Positions 10,258-24,984 of a stretch of 64,000 nt of DNA are shown here, piece by piece (within the stretch, counting starts at the first letter, position 1; each line of letters opens with the position of its first letter). The stretch spans positions 17,468,385 to 17,532,384 of the forward strand of contig CM043870.1 in NCBI GenBank assembly GCA_023846275.1, in the 5' to 3' direction. Origin of the DNA: Vanilla planifolia. Lineage: Eukaryota > Streptophyta > Magnoliopsida > Asparagales > Orchidaceae. Made by a program: the position numbers and the translations under genes. The notes under the pieces are model-generated. The model had not been told where the DNA came from. It saw nothing but the letters and a program-made list of their open reading frames with translations, and searched no databases.

Positions 10258-11542
10258 TTTGTTAATTCTTTCGATCGCTTCTATGTTCTCTCTTTTCATT
10301 TTCTTTTCATAATTAGTTTTTAATAATTAGTTTATGATGTTTTTATTAGTTTGATATAATAATAAACATGGTAAATCATATTGATAAAATAAAATAATGA
10401 CATTGTTTTTGTTTAATATTAAGTAAAATAGCCTATAATAATCTCTAATTAATTTATTCTTATAATAATATGTATTTTATATTTATAGAATTTTCTAAAT
10501 ATAAAATGTTATTTTACTAAAAATTACTAATCTAAAATTATATCCTTAATACGAAATATTATTTATATTTATTATCAAAGTTAAATCATACAAAGAAAAT
10601 ATATTAGGATAATCATTAAATTTATTATTTAAATAACTTTTTTAATTTTAAGTATGAATAAAATGATATTAAATTTATATTTAAAATATTCTCTATCTAT
10701 TTTTAATATTCTAAAATAATAATGAATCTCGAATATTTTTTATGTCTTATTATTATTAAAAATTATACATTTTTTATTTTTATATTTAATAAATATTATA
10801 AGGTTAAATAATAAGAATTTAATTTTTTTTAAATAAATTTTCTTATTTTTTCCTCTTTATCATAATGTCTCAGATATTGTCTCTTTTTTCTCTCTCCTAT
10901 TGTCATTCTTTTATCTCTCTCTTCATTCTTTATCACATTATATTCTTTTTGGCTTCTCTCTCTCATTTATTCTTCACTATTTTCTCATTTTCTTTCTCTC
11001 TCTCTCTCTCCCTGTTTACTTATTTATTTATTCGCTGTATCTCATCTATGTTCTCTCTTTTCTTTTTCTTTTTGTTAAATCCTCTCTCATCTCTCTCTAT
11101 TATTATTTTTCTCTTTATTTTGCTATTATTAATTTGTGAATTTCTCCCTCTCAGAGAAAAGTTACCTACATCTCCATCATCTCTTTTTCAACACAAGAAC
11201 TAACAAATCTCTCATATTACATAGCTTAATATATAATATGTTTTATAAATATATATCTTTAGTAATATTGATTGAGTAATTAAATTTTATATTTATAAGA
11301 AAATTAATATAATGAAATAAAGTCTTATATGTTAATATCGAGAATATGAACAGTAGCATTATGTATAGTTTTTTTTATTAATTATATATAAAAAATATTA
11401 ATACTATAAACTATTATGACGCATAAAATAATCATAAATATTTTTTTCAAAGTGCATATATTAGATAATTTAGAAAAGTTTAGATGTTGTTCGTAATCTT
11501 AACGGGTAACAACACAAATATGTTTTTTTGTCTTATGCATGC
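9440..11542 (+). repeat. Spacer 5
   Basis: (CT)14 at 10228-10255; B pyrimidine block from about 10860. Markers: ATTAGTTTGAT near 10346, AAATAGCCTATAA near 10427, an all-T run AATTTTTTTTAAAT near 10821, CTCATTTATTC near 10963 and ATCGAGAATATG near 11337. No gene seen. Confidence 0.9.
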
Positions 11543-11660
11543 ATGTGCGACCATACCAGCATTATGGCACTGGATCTCATTAGAACTCCAAAGTTAAGCA
11601 TGCTTGGGCGAGAGTAGTATTGGGATGGGTGACCTCTTGAGAAGTCCTCGTGTTGCACAT
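11543..11660 (+). rRNA. 5S rRNA: 5S rRNA gene, copy 6 (consensus)
   Basis: Full match to the 118-bp consensus with standard promoter and G+T6 terminator. Lies between spacers 5 and 6, which both carry several private changes, while the gene carries none. Confidence 0.95.
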
Positions 11661-13757
11661 GTTTTTTCATAGAATTCTATTTTCTAATGAATGATAATTT
11701 ATTTTCACATACTAATGTTAAAAAAGGTAAATTCTTATAAATGATATTTTATAATTATCATATTTTTAATCAAGTTTTAATAATAACTTTACGACATTAT
11801 TGTTAACTTCATAAAATAAAAAATATGGCACATAATATGATGTAGTAAAATAATAACCTTAATTTAGTTCAATATTGAGCAAAATGGCTTATATGAATTA
11901 AAATAAATTAAGGTTAATTTATGTTTATAATGGTATATATATGATATGCATAGAATTTTCTCAACATAAAAATATTATATTATAAAATATCAAAAGTATA
12001 AAATTATATTATTAATGTTAAATATTATTTATATTTATATATAACATATATATCACATCACATAAATATAAAATATTATAATAAAATTATATAGATTATT
12101 TATTTATTTTTTTAAGTTTAGGCACAAAAAAGATAATATTAAATTAATAGTCATAATATTCTCTAAGTATTTTTAATATTCTAAAATAATAATAATCCTC
12201 AAAAAATTTTTATCTTTTATTATTAAAAAATATTATATTTCAATTACTTTTTATACTTATTAAATTATAAGTTTAATTTTGAAACTGTAATTCTTATTAA
12301 ATTATTTTTCTATCTTTTTTCTTTTTATCATGATCGCTCACATATTCTCTTTCCTCTCGATCCTATTATCATCTTATTCTTTCTTTACTTTTTATCTTAT
12401 TATATTATACTTGGCCTCTCTCTCTTCTGCCATTCTCTACTCTGTCATCTCTCTCTCTCTCTCTCTCTCTATTTTGTTAATTCTTTCGATCGCTTCTATG
12501 TTCTCTCTTTTCATTTTCTTTTCATAATTAGTTTTTAATAATTAGTTTATGATGTTTTTATTAATTTGATATAATAATAAACATGGTAAATCATATTGAT
12601 AAAATAAAATAATGACATTGTTTTTGTTTAAAATTAAGTAAAATAACCTATAATAATCTCTAATTAATTTATTCTTATAATAATATGTATTTTATATTTA
12701 TAGAATTTTCTAAATATAAAATGTTATTTTACTAAAAATTACTAATCTAAAATTATATCCTTAATACGAAATATTATTTATATTTATTATCAAAGTTAAA
12801 TCATACAAAGAAAATATATTAGGATAATCATTAAATTTATTATTTAAATAACTTTTTTAATTTTAAGTATGAATAAAATGATATTAAATTTATATTTAAA
12901 ATATTCTCTATCTATTTTTAATATTCTAAAATAATAATGAATCTCGAATATTTTTTATGTCTTATTATTATTAAAAATTATACATTTTTTATTTTTATAT
13001 TTAATAAATATTATAAGGTTAAATAATAAGAATTTAATTTTTATTAAATAAATTTTCTTATTTTTTCCTCTTTATCATAATGTCTCAGATATTGTCTCTT
13101 TTTTCTCTCTCCTATTGTCATTCTTTTATCTCTCTCTTCATTCTTTATCACATTATATTCTTTTTGGCTTCTCTCTCTCCTTTATTCTTCACTATTTTCT
13201 CATTTTCTTTCTCTCTCTCTCTCTCTCTGTTTACTTATTTATTTATTCGCTGTATCTCATCTATGTTCTCTCTTTTCTTTTTCTTTTTGTTAAATCCTCT
13301 CTCATCTCTCTCTATTATTATTTTTCTCTTTATTTTGCTATTATTAATTTGTGAATTTCTCCCTCTCAGAGAAAAGTTACCTACATCTCCATCATCTCTT
13401 TTTCAACACAAGAACTAACAAATCTCTCATATTACATAGCTTAATATATAATATGTTTTATAAATATATATCTTTAGTAATATTGATTGAGTAATTAAAT
13501 TTTATATTTATAAGAAAATTAATATAATGAAATAAAGTCTTATATGTTAATATCTAGAATATGAACAGTAGCATTATGTATAGTTTTTTTTATTAATTAT
13601 ATATAAAAAATATTAATACTATAAACTATTATGACGCATAAAATAATCATAAATATTTTTTTCAAAGTGCATATATTAGATAATTTAGAAAAGTTTAGAT
13701 GTTGTTCGTAATCTTAACGGGTAACAACACAAATATGTTTTTTTGTCTTATGCATGC
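11661..13757 (+). repeat. Spacer 6
   Basis: (CT)11 at 12449-12470; B pyrimidine block from about 13075. Private markers: GGCACAAAAAAG near 12121, TTTCAATTACTT near 12238 and TTTAAAATTAAG near 12627. No gene seen. Confidence 0.9.
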
Positions 13758-13875
13758 ATGTGCGACCATACCAGCATTATGGCACTGGATCTCATTAGAA
13801 TTCCAAAGTTAAGCATGCTTGGGCGAGAGTAGTATTGGGATGGGTGACCTCTTGAGAAGTCCTCGTGTTGCACAT
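13758..13875 (+). rRNA. 5S rRNA: 5S rRNA gene, copy 7 (C44T)
   Basis: C to T at position 44 (AGAATTCCAAAG) next to helix III, which pairs 29-32 with 45-48 and stays intact. Other elements are consensus; G+T6 terminator. Confidence 0.94.
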
Positions 13876-14658
13876 GTTTTTTCATAGAATTCTATTTTCT
13901 AATGAATGATAATTTATTTTCACATACTAATGTTAAAAAAGGTAAATTCTTATAAATGATATTTTATAATTATCATATTTTTAATCAAGTTTTAATAATA
14001 ACTTTACGACATTATTGTTAACTTCATAAAATAAAAAATATGGCACATAATATGATGTAGTAAAATAATAACCTTAATTTAGTTCAATATTGAGCAAAAT
14101 GGCTTATATGAATTAAAATAAATTAAGGTTAATTTATGTTTATAATGGTATATATATGATATGCATAGAATTTTCTCAACATAAAAATATTATATTATAA
14201 AATATCAAAAGTATAAAATTATATTATTAATGTTAAATATTATTTATATTTATATATAACATATATATCACATCACATAAATATAAAATATTATAATAAA
14301 ATTATATAGATTATTTATTTATTTTTTTAAGTTTAGGCATAAAAAAGATAATATTAAATTAATAGTCATAATATTCTCTAAGTATTTTTAATATTCTAAA
14401 ATAATAATAATCCTCAAAAAATTTTTATCTTTTATTATTAAAAAATATTATATTTCATTTACTTTTTATACTTATTAAATTATAAGTTTAATTTTGAAAC
14501 TGTAATTCTTATTAAATTATTTTTCTATCTTTTTTCTTTTTATCATGATCGCTCACATATTCTCTTTCCTCTCGATCCTATTATCATCTTATTCTTTCTT
14601 TACTTTTTATCTTATTATATTATACTTGGCCTCTCTCTCTTCTGCCATTCTCTACTCT

Positions 14659-14689
<31 letters not shown>

Positions 14690-15976
14690 ATTTTGTTAAT
14701 TCTTTCGATCGCTTCTATGTTCTCTCTTTTCATTTTCTTTTCATAATTAGTTTTTAATAATTAGTTTATGATGTTTTTATTAATTTGATATAATAATAAA
14801 CATGGTAAATCATATTGATAAAATAAAATAATGACATTGTTTTTGTTTAATATTAAGTAAAATAACCTATAATAATCTCTAATTAATTTATTCTTATAAT
14901 AATATGTATTTTATATTTATAGAATTTTCTAAATATAAAATGTTATTTTACTAAAAATTACTAATCTAAAATTATATCCTTAATACGAAATATTATTTAT
15001 ATTTATTATCAAAGTTAAATCATACAAAGAAAATATATTAGGATAATCATTAAATTTATTATTTAAATAACTTTTTTAATTTTAAGTATGAATAAAATGA
15101 TATTAAATTTATATTTAAAATATTCTCTATCTATTTTTAATATTCTAAAATAATAATGAATCTCGAATATTTTTTATGTCTTATTATTATTAAAAATTAT
15201 ACATTTTTTATTTTTATATTTAATAAATATTATAAGGTTAAATAATAAGAATTTAATTTTTATTAAATAAATTTTCTTATTTTTTCCTCTTTATCATAAT
15301 GTCTCAGATATTGTCTCTTTTTTCTCTCTCCTATTGTCATTCTTTTATCTCTCTCTTCATTCTTTATCACATTATATTCTTTTTGGCTTCTCTCTCTCCT
15401 TTATTCTTCACTATTTTCTCATTTTCTTTCTCTCTCTCTCTCTCTCTGTTTACTTATTTATTTATTCGCTGTATCTCATCTATGTTCTCTCTTTTCTTTT
15501 TCTTTTTGTTAAATCCTCTCTCATCTCTCTCTATTATTATTTTTCTCTTTATTTTGCTATTATTAATTTGTGAATTTCTCCCTCTCAGAGAAAAGTTACC
15601 TACATCTCCATCATCTCTTTTTCAACACAAGAACTAACAAATCTCTCATATTACATAGCTTAATATATAATATGTTTTATAAATATATATCTTTAGTAAT
15701 ATTGATTGAGTAATTAAATTTTATATTTATAAGAAAATTAATATAATGAAATAAAGTCTTATATGTTAATATCGAGAATATGAACAGTAGCATTATGTAT
15801 AGTTTTTTTTATTAATTATATATAAAAAATATTAATACTATAAACTATTATGACGCATAAAATAATCATAAATATTTTTTTCAAAGTGCATATATTAGAT
15901 AATTTAGAAAAGTTTAGATGTTGTTCGTAATCTTAACGGGTAACAACACAAATATGTTTTTTTGTCTTATGCATGC
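13876..15976 (+). repeat. Spacer 7
   Basis: (CT)13 at 14664-14689; B pyrimidine block from about 15294. ATCGAGAATATG near 15770 links it to spacers 4 and 5. Otherwise close to majority sequence; no gene seen. Confidence 0.9.
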
Positions 15977-16094
15977 ATGTGCGACAATACCAGCATTATG
16001 GCACTGGATCTCATTAGAACTCCAAAGTTAAGCATGCTTGGGCGAGAGTAGTATTGGGATGGGTGACCTCTTGAGAAGTCCTCGTGTTGCACAT
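15977..16094 (+). rRNA. 5S rRNA: 5S rRNA gene, copy 8 (C10A)
   Basis: C to A at position 10 (GTGCGACAATACC) in loop A, a position normally conserved among plant 5S RNAs. Stems and promoter boxes are intact. Confidence 0.94.
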
Positions 16095-16877
16095 GTTTTT
16101 TCATAGAATTCTATTTTCTAATGAATGATAATTTATTTTCACATACTAATGTTAAAAAAGGTAAATTCTTATAAATGATATTTTATAATTATCATATTTT
16201 TAATCAAGTTTTAATAATAACTTTACGACATTATTGTTAACTTCATAAAATAAAAAATATGGCACATAATATGATGTAGTAAAATAATAACCTTAATTTA
16301 GTTCAATATTGAGCAAAATGGCTTATATGAATTAAAATAAATTAAGGTTAATTTATGTTTATAATGGTATATATATGATATGCATAGAATTTTCTCAACA
16401 TAAAAATATTATATTATAAAATATCAAAAGTATAAAATTATATTATTAATGTTAAATATTATTTATATTTATATATAACATATATATCACATCACATAAA
16501 TATAAAATATTATAATAAAATTATATAGATTATTTATTTATTTTTTTAAGTTTAGGCATAAAAAAGATAATATTAAATTAATAGTCATAATATTCTCTAA
16601 GTATTTTTAATATTCTAAATTAATAATAATCCTCAAAAAATTTTTATCTTTTATTATTAAAAAATATTATATTTCATTTACTTTTTATACTTATTAAATT
16701 ATAAGTTTAATTTTGAAACTGTAATTCTTATTAAATTATTTTTCTATCTTTTTTCTTTTTATCATGATCGCTCACATATTCTCTTTCCTCTCGATCCTAT
16801 TATCATCTTATTCTTTCTTTACTTTTTATCTTATTATATTATACTTGGCCTCTCTCTCTTCTGCCATTCTCTACTCT

Positions 16878-16908
<31 letters not shown>

Positions 16909-18195
16909 ATTTTGTTAATTCTTTCGATCGCTTCTATGTTCTCTCTTTTCATTTTCTTTTCATAATTAGTTTTTAATAATTAGTTTATGATGTTTTTATT
17001 AATTTGATATAATAATAAACATGGTAAATCATATTGATAAAATAAAATAATGACATTGTTTTTGTTTAATATTAAGTAAAATAACCTATAATAATCTCTA
17101 ATTAATTTATTCTTATAATAATATGTATTTTATATTTATAGAATTTTCTAAATATAAAATGTTATTTTACTAAAAATTACTAATCTAAAATTATATCCTT
17201 AATACGAAATATTATTTATATTTATTATCAAAGTTAAATCATACAAAGAAAATATATTAGGATAATCATTAAATTTATTATTTAAATAACTTTTTTAATT
17301 TTAAGTATGAATAAAATGATATTAAATTTATATTTAAAATATTCTCTATCTATTTTTAATATTCTAAAATAATAATGAATCTCGAATATTTTTTATGTCT
17401 TATTATTATTAAAAATTATACATTTTTTATTTTTATATTTAATAAATATTATAAGGTTAAATAATAAGAATTTAATTTTTATTAAATAAATTTTCTTATT
17501 TTTTCCTCTTTATCATAATGTCTCAGATATTGTCTCTTTTTTCTCTCTCCTATTGTCATTCTTTTATCTCTCTCTTCATTCTTTATCACATTATATTCTT
17601 TTTGGCTTCTCTCTCTCCTTTATTCTTCACTATTTTCTCATTTTCTTTCTCTCTCTCTCTCTCTCTGTTTACTTATTTATTTATTCGCTGTATCTCATCT
17701 ATGTTCTCTCTTTTCTTTTTCTTTTTGTTAAATCCTCTCTCATCTCTCTCTATTATTATTTTTCTCTTTATTTTGCTATTATTAATTTGTGAATTTCTCC
17801 CTCTCAGAGAAAAGTTACCTACATCTCCATCATCTCTTTTTCAACACAAGAACTAACAAATCTCTCATATTACATAGCTTAATATATAATATGTTTTATA
17901 AATATATATCTTTAGTAATATTGATTGAGTAATTAAATTTTATATTTATAAGAAAATTAATATAATGAAATAAAGTCTTATATGTTAATATCTAGAATAT
18001 GAACAGTAGCATTATGTATAGTTTTTTTTATTAATTATATATAAAAAATATTAATACTATAAACTATTATGACGCATAAAATAATCATAAATATTTTTTT
18101 CAAAGTGCATATATTAGATAATTTAGAAAAATTTAGATGTTGTTCGTAATCTTAACGGGTAACAACACAAATATGTTTTTTTGTCTTATGCATGC
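16095..18195 (+). repeat. Spacer 8
   Basis: (CT)13 at 16883-16908; B pyrimidine block from about 17513. Markers: CTAAATTAATAA near 16615 (recurs in spacers 12, 13, 15-17) and GAAAAATTTAGATG near 18127 in the leader. No gene seen. Confidence 0.9.
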
Positions 18196-18313
18196 ATGTG
18201 CGACCATACCAGCATTATGGCACTGGATCTCATTAGAACTCCAAAGTTAAGCATGCTTGGGCGAGAGTAGTATTGGGATGGGTGACCTCTTGAGAAGTCC
18301 TCGTGTTGCACAT
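18196..18313 (+). rRNA. 5S rRNA: 5S rRNA gene, copy 9 (consensus)
   Basis: Exact consensus over 118 bp, standard promoter, G+T6 terminator. Last gene before the marker switch seen from unit 10 onward. Confidence 0.95.
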
Positions 18314-19096
18314 GTTTTTTCATAGAATTCTATTTTCTAATGAATGATAATTTATTTTCACATACTAATGTTAAAAAAGGTAAATTCTTATAAATGATAT
18401 TTTATAATTATCATATTTTTAATCAAGTTTTAATAATAACTTTACGACATTATTGTTAACTTCATAAAATAAAAAATATGGCACATAATATGATGTAGTA
18501 AAATAATAACCTTAATTTAGTTCAATATTGAGCAAAATGGCTTATATGAATTAAAATAAATTAAGGTTAATTTATGTTTATAATGGTATATATATGATAT
18601 GCATAGAATTTTCTCAACATAAAAATATTATATTATAAAATATCAAAAGTATAAAATTATATTATTAATGTTAAATATTATTTATATTTATATATAACAT
18701 ATATATCACATCACATAAATATAAAATATTATAATAAAATTATATAGATTATTTATTTATTTTTTTAAGTTTAGGCATAAAAAAGATAATATTAAATTAA
18801 TAGTCATAATATTCTCTAAGTATTTTTAATATTCTAAAATAATAATAATCCTCAAAAAATTTTTATCTTTTATTATTAAAAAATATTATATTTCATTTAC
18901 TTTTTATACTTATTAAATTATAAGTTTAATTTTGAAACTGTAATTCTTATTAAATTATTTTTCTATCTTTTTTCTTTTTATCATGATCGCTCACATATTC
19001 TCTTTCCTCTCGATCCTATTATCATCTTATTCTTTCTTTACTTTTTATCTTATTATATTATACTTGGCCTCTCTCTCTTCTGCCATTCTCTACTCT

Positions 19097-19131
<35 letters not shown>

Positions 19132-20418
19132 TTTGTTAATTCTTTCGATCGCTTCTATGTTCTCTCTTTTCATTTTCTTTTCATAATTAGTTTTTAATAA
19201 TTAGTTTATGATGTTTTTATTAATTTGATATAATAATAAACATGGTAAATCATATTGATAAAATAAAATAATGACATTGTTTTTGTTTAATATTAAGTAA
19301 AATAACCTATAATAATCTCTAATTAATTTATTCTTATAATAATATGTATTTTATATTTATAGAATTTTCTAAATATAAAATGTTATTTTACTAAAAATTA
19401 CTAATCTAAAATTATATCCTTAATACGAAATATTATTTATATTTATTATCAAAGTTAAATCATACAAAGAAAATATATTAGGATAATCATTAAATTTATT
19501 ATTTAAATAACTTTTTTAATTTTAAGTATGAATAAAATGATATTAAATTTATATTTAAAATATTCTCTATCTATTTTTAATATTCTAAAATAATAATGAA
19601 TCTCGAATATTTTTTATGTCTTATTATTATTAAAAATTATACATTTTTTATTTTTATATTTAATAAATATTATAAGGTTAAATAATAAGAATTTAATTTT
19701 TATTAAATAAATTTTCTTATTTTTTCCTCTTTATCATAATGTCTCAGATATTGTCTCTTTTTTCTCTCTCCTATTGTCATTCTTTTATCTCTCTCTTCAT
19801 TCTTTATCACATTATATTCTTTTTGGCTTCTCTCTCTCCTTTATTCTTCACTATTTTCTCATTTTCTTTCTCTCTCTCTCTCTCTCTCTGTTTACTTATT
19901 TATTTATTCGCTGTATCTCATCTATGTTCTCTCTTTTATTTTTCTTTTTGTTAAATCCTCTCTCATCTCTCTCTATTATTATTTTTCTCTTTATTTTGCT
20001 ATTATTAATTTGTGAATTTCTCCCTCTCAGAGAAAAGTTACCTACATCTCCATCATCTCTTTTTCAACACAAGAACTAACAAATCTCTCATATTACATAG
20101 CTTAATATATAATATGTTTTATAAATATATATCTTTAGTAATATTGATTGAGTAATTAAATTTTATATTTATAAGAAAATTAATATAATGAAATAAAGTC
20201 TTATATGTTAATATCTAGAATATGAACAGTAGCATTATGTATAGTTTTTTTTATTAATTATATATAAAAAATATTAATACTATAAACTATTATGACGCAT
20301 AAAATAATCATAAATATTTTTTTCAAAGTGCATATATTAGATAATTTAGAAAAGTTTAGATGTTGTTCGTAATCTTAACGGGTAACAACACAAATATGTT
20401 TTTTTGTCTTATGCATGC
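18314..20418 (+). repeat. Spacer 9
   Basis: (CT)14 at 19102-19129. In subrepeat B (pyrimidine block from about 19734) the CT tract is one dinucleotide longer, which shifts the reading frame of the small open frame there without other change. CTTTTATTTTTC near 19933 is private. No gene seen. Confidence 0.9.
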
Positions 20419-20536
20419 ATGTGCGACCATACCAGCATTATGGCACTGGATCTCATTAGAACTCCAAAGGTAAGCATGCTTGGGCGAGAGTAGTATTGGG
20501 ATGGGTGACCTCTTGAGAAGTCCTCGTGTTGCACAT
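20419..20536 (+). rRNA. 5S rRNA: 5S rRNA gene, copy 10 (T52G in box A)
   Basis: T to G at position 52 makes box A read AGGTAAGC instead of AGTTAAGC, the only change in that motif across the array. Because box A is needed for TFIIIA/TFIIIC recruitment, reduced transcription is plausible but unproven. Confidence 0.93.
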
Positions 20537-21319
20537 GTTTTTTCATAGAATTCTATTTTCTAATGAATGATAATTTATTTTCACATACTAATGTTAAAAA
20601 AGGTAAATTCTTATAAATGATATTTTATAATTATCATATTTTTAATCAAGTTTTAATAATAACTTTACGACATTATTGTTAACTTCATAAAATAAAAAAT
20701 ATGGCACATAATATGATGTAGTAAAATAATAACCTTAATTTAGTTCAATATTGAGCAAAATGGCTTATATGAATTAAAATAAATTAAGGTTAATTTATGT
20801 TTATAATGGTATATATATGATATGCATAGAATTTTCTCAACATAAAAATATTATATTATAAAATATCAAAAGTATAAAATTATATTATTAATGTTAAATA
20901 TTATTTATATTTATATATAACATATATATCACATCACATAAATATAAAATATTATAATAAAATTATATAGATTATTTATTTATTTTTTTAAGTTTAGGCA
21001 TAAAAAAGATAATATTAAATTAATAGTCATAATATTCTCTAAGTATTTTTAATATTCTAAAATAATAATAATCCTCAAAAAATTTTTATCTTTTATTATT
21101 AAAAAATATTATATTTCATTTACTTTTTATACTTATTAAATTATAAGTTTAATTTTGAAACTGTAATTCTTATTAAATTATTTTTCTATCTTTTTTCTTT
21201 TTATCATGATCGCTCACATATTCTCTTTCCTCTCGATCCTATTATCATCTTATTCTTTCTTTACTTTTTATCTTATTATATTATACTTGGCCTCTCTCTC
21301 TTCTGCCATTCTCTACTCT

Positions 21320-21358
<39 letters not shown>

Positions 21359-22643
21359 TTTGTTAATTCTTTCGATCGCTTCTATGTTCCCTCTTTTCAT
21401 TTTCTTTTCATAATTAGTTTTTAATAATTAGTTTATGATGTTTTTATTAATTTGATATAATAATAAACATGGTAAATCATATTGATAAAATAAAATAATG
21501 ACATTGTTTTTGTTTAATATTAAGTAAAATAACCTATAATAATCTCTAATTAATTTATTCTTATAATAATATGTATTTTATATTTATAGAATTTTCTAAA
21601 TATAAAATGTTATTTTACTAAAAATTACTAATCTAAAATTATATCCTTAATACGAAATATTATTTATATTTATTATCAAAGTTAAATCATACAAAGAAAA
21701 TATATTAGGATAATCATTAAATTTATTATTTAAATAACTTTTTTAATTTTAAGTATGAATAAAATGATATTAAATTTATATTTAAAATATTCTCTATCTA
21801 TTTTTAATATTCTAAAATAATAATGAATCTCGAATATTTTTTATGTCTTATTATTATTAAAAATTATACATTTTTTATATTTATATTTAATAAATATTAT
21901 AAGGTTAAATAATAAGAATTTAATTTTTATTAAATAAATTTTCTTATTTTTTCCTCTTTATCATAATGTCTCAGATATTGTCTCTTTTTTCTCTCTCCTA
22001 TTGTCATTCTTTTATCTCTCTCTTCATTCTTTATCACATTATATTCTTTTTGGCTTCTCTCTCTCTTTTATTCTTCACTATTTTCTCATTTTCTTTCTCT
22101 CTCTCTCTCTCTCTGTTTACTTATTTATTTATTCGCTGTATCTCATCTATGTTCTCTCTTTTCTTTTTCTTTTTGTTAAATCCTCTCTCATCTCTCTCTA
22201 TTATTATTTTTCTCTTTATTTTGCTATTATTAATTTGTGAATTTCTCCCTCTCAGAGAAAAGTTACCTACATCTCCATCATCTCTTTTTCAACACAAGAA
22301 CTAACAAATCTCTCATATTACATAGCTTAATATATAATATGTTTTATAAATATATATCTTTAGTAATATTGATTGAGTAATTAAATTTTATATTTATAAG
22401 AAAATTAATATAATGAAATAAAGTCTTATATGTTAATATCTAGAATATGAACAGTAGCATTATGTATAGTTTTTTTTATTAATTATATATAAAAAATATT
22501 AATACTATAAACTATTATGACGCATAAAATAATCATAAATATTTTTTTCAAAGTGCATATATTAGATAATTTAGAAAAGTTTAGATGTTGTTCGTAATCT
22601 TAACGGGTAACAACACAAATATGTTTTTTTGTCTTATGCATGC
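20537..22643 (+). repeat. Spacer 10
   Basis: (CT)16 at 21325-21356. First unit with TATGTTCCCTC after the CT tract (21383 on), replacing TATGTTCTCTC of units 1-9. TTTTTTATATTTATA near 21870 is private. Subrepeat B (pyrimidine block from about 21961) has CTCTCTTTTATTC, the marker also found in spacers 13, 22, 24 and 26. Confidence 0.9.
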
Positions 22644-22761
22644 ATGTGCGACCATACCAGCATTATGGCACTGGATCTCATTAGAACTCCAAAGTTAAGC
22701 ACGCTTGGGCGAGAGTAGTATTGGGATGGGTGACCTCTTGAGAAGTCCTCGTGTTGCACAT
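22644..22761 (+). rRNA. 5S rRNA: 5S rRNA gene, copy 11 (T59C)
   Basis: T to C at position 59 (AAGCACGCTTGG) breaks the A19-U59 pair of helix II and lies in box A. This is a clearly stem-disrupting variant. Confidence 0.93.
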
Positions 22762-23544
22762 GTTTTTTCATAGAATTCTATTTTTTAATGAATGATAATT
22801 TATTTTCACATACTAATGTTAAAAAAGGTAAATTCTTATAAATGATATTTTATAATTATCATATTTTTAATCAAGTTTTAATAATAACTTTACGACATTA
22901 TTGTTAACTTCATAAAATAAAAAATATGGCACATAATATGACGTAGTAAAATAATAACCTTAATTTAGTTCAATATTGAGCAAAATGGCTTATATGAATT
23001 AAAATAAATTAAGGTTAATTTATGTTTATAATGGTATATATATGATATGCATAGAATTTTCTCAACATAAAAATATTATATTATAAAATATCAAAAGTAT
23101 AAAATTATATTATTAATGTTAAATATTATTTATATTTATATATAACATATATATCACATCACATAAATATAAAATATTATAATAAAATTATATAGATTAT
23201 TTATTTATTTTTTTAAGTTTAGGCATAAAAAAGATAATATTAAATTAATAGTCATAATATTCTCTAAGTATTTTTAATATTCTAAAATAATAATAATCCT
23301 CAAAAAATTTTTATCTTTTATTATTAAAAAATATTATATTTCATTTACTTTTTATACTTATTAAATTATAAGTTTAATTTTGAAACAGTAATTCTTATTA
23401 AATTATTTTTCTATCTTTTTTCTTTTTATCATGATCGCTCACATATTCTCTTTCCTCTCGATCCTATTATCATCTTATTCTTTCTTTACTTTTTATCTTA
23501 TTATATTATACTTGGCCTCTCTCTCTTCTGTCATTCTCTACTCT

Positions 23545-23581
<37 letters not shown>

Positions 23582-24866
23582 TTTGTTAATTCTTTCGATC
23601 GCTTCTATGTTCCCTCTTTTCATTTTCTTTTCATAATTAGTTTTTAATAATTAGTTTATGATGTTTTTATTAATTTGATATAATAATAAACATGGTAAAT
23701 CATATTGATAAAATAAAATAATGACATTGTTTTTGTTTAATATTAAGTAAAATAACCTATAATAATCTCTAATTAATTTATTCTTATAATAATATGTATT
23801 TTATATTTATAGAATTTTCTAAATATAAAATGTTATTTTACTAAAAATTACTAATCTAAAATTATATCCTTAATACGAAATATTATTTATATTTATTATC
23901 AAAGTTAAATCATACAAAGAAAATATATTAGGATAATCATTAAATTTATTATTTAAATAACTTTTTTAATTTTAAGTATGAATAAAATGATATTAAATTT
24001 ATATTTAAAATATTCTCTATCTATTTTTAATATTCTAAAATAATAATGAATCTCGAATATTTTTTATGTCTTATTATTATTAAAAATTATACATTTTTTA
24101 TTTTTATATTTAATAAATATTATAAGGTTAAATAATAAGAATTTAATTTTTATTAAATAAATTTTCTTATTTTTTCCTCTTTATCATAATGTCTCAGATA
24201 TTGTCTCTTTTTTCTCTCTCCTATTGTCATTCTTTTATCTCTCTCTTCATTCTTTATCACATTATATTCTTTTTGGCTTCTCTCTCTCCTTTATTCTTCA
24301 CTATTTTCTCATTTTCTTTCTCTCTCTCTCTCTCTCTGTTTACTTATTTATTTATTCGCTGTATCTCATCTATGTTCTCTCTTTTCTTTTTCTTTTTGTT
24401 AAATCCTCTCTCATCTCTCTCTATTATTATTTTTCTCTTTATTTTGCTATTATTAATTTGTGAATTTCTCCCTCTCAAAGAAAAGTTACCTACATCTCCA
24501 TCATCTCTTTTTCAACACAAGAACTAACAAATCTCTCATATTACATAGCTTAATATATAATATGTTTTATAAATATATATCTTTAGTAATATTGATTGAG
24601 TAATTAAATTTTATATTTATAAGAAAATTAATATAATGAAATAAAGTCTTATATGTTAATATCTAGAATATGAACAGTAGCATTATGTATAGTTTTTTTT
24701 ATTAATTATATATAAAAAATATTAATACTATAAACTATTATGACGCATAAAATAATCATAAATATTTTTTTCAAAGTGCATATATTAGATAATTTAGAAA
24801 AGTTTAGATGTTGTTCGTAATCTTAACGGGTAACAACACAAATATGTTTTTTTGTCTTATGCATGC
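22762..24866 (+). repeat. Spacer 11
   Basis: (CT)15 at 23550-23579; B pyrimidine block from about 24184. Markers: ATTTTTTAATGA near 22780, ATGACGTAGT near 22938, GAAACAGTAATT near 23382, CTGTCATTC before the CT tract and CTCAAAGAAAAG near 24473. No gene seen. Confidence 0.9.
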
Positions 24867-24984
24867 ATGTGCGACCATACCAGCATTATGGCACTGGATC
24901 TCATTAGAACTCCAAAGTTAAGCATGCTTGGGCGAGAGTAGTATTGGGATGGGTGACCTCTTGAGAAGTCCTCGTGTTGCACAT
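24867..24984 (+). rRNA. 5S rRNA: 5S rRNA gene, copy 12 (consensus, T8 terminator)
   Basis: Consensus 118 bp, but followed directly by T (T8 run 24984-24991) as in copy 1 and copies 15-17. The transcript would lack the G at 119. Confidence 0.95.
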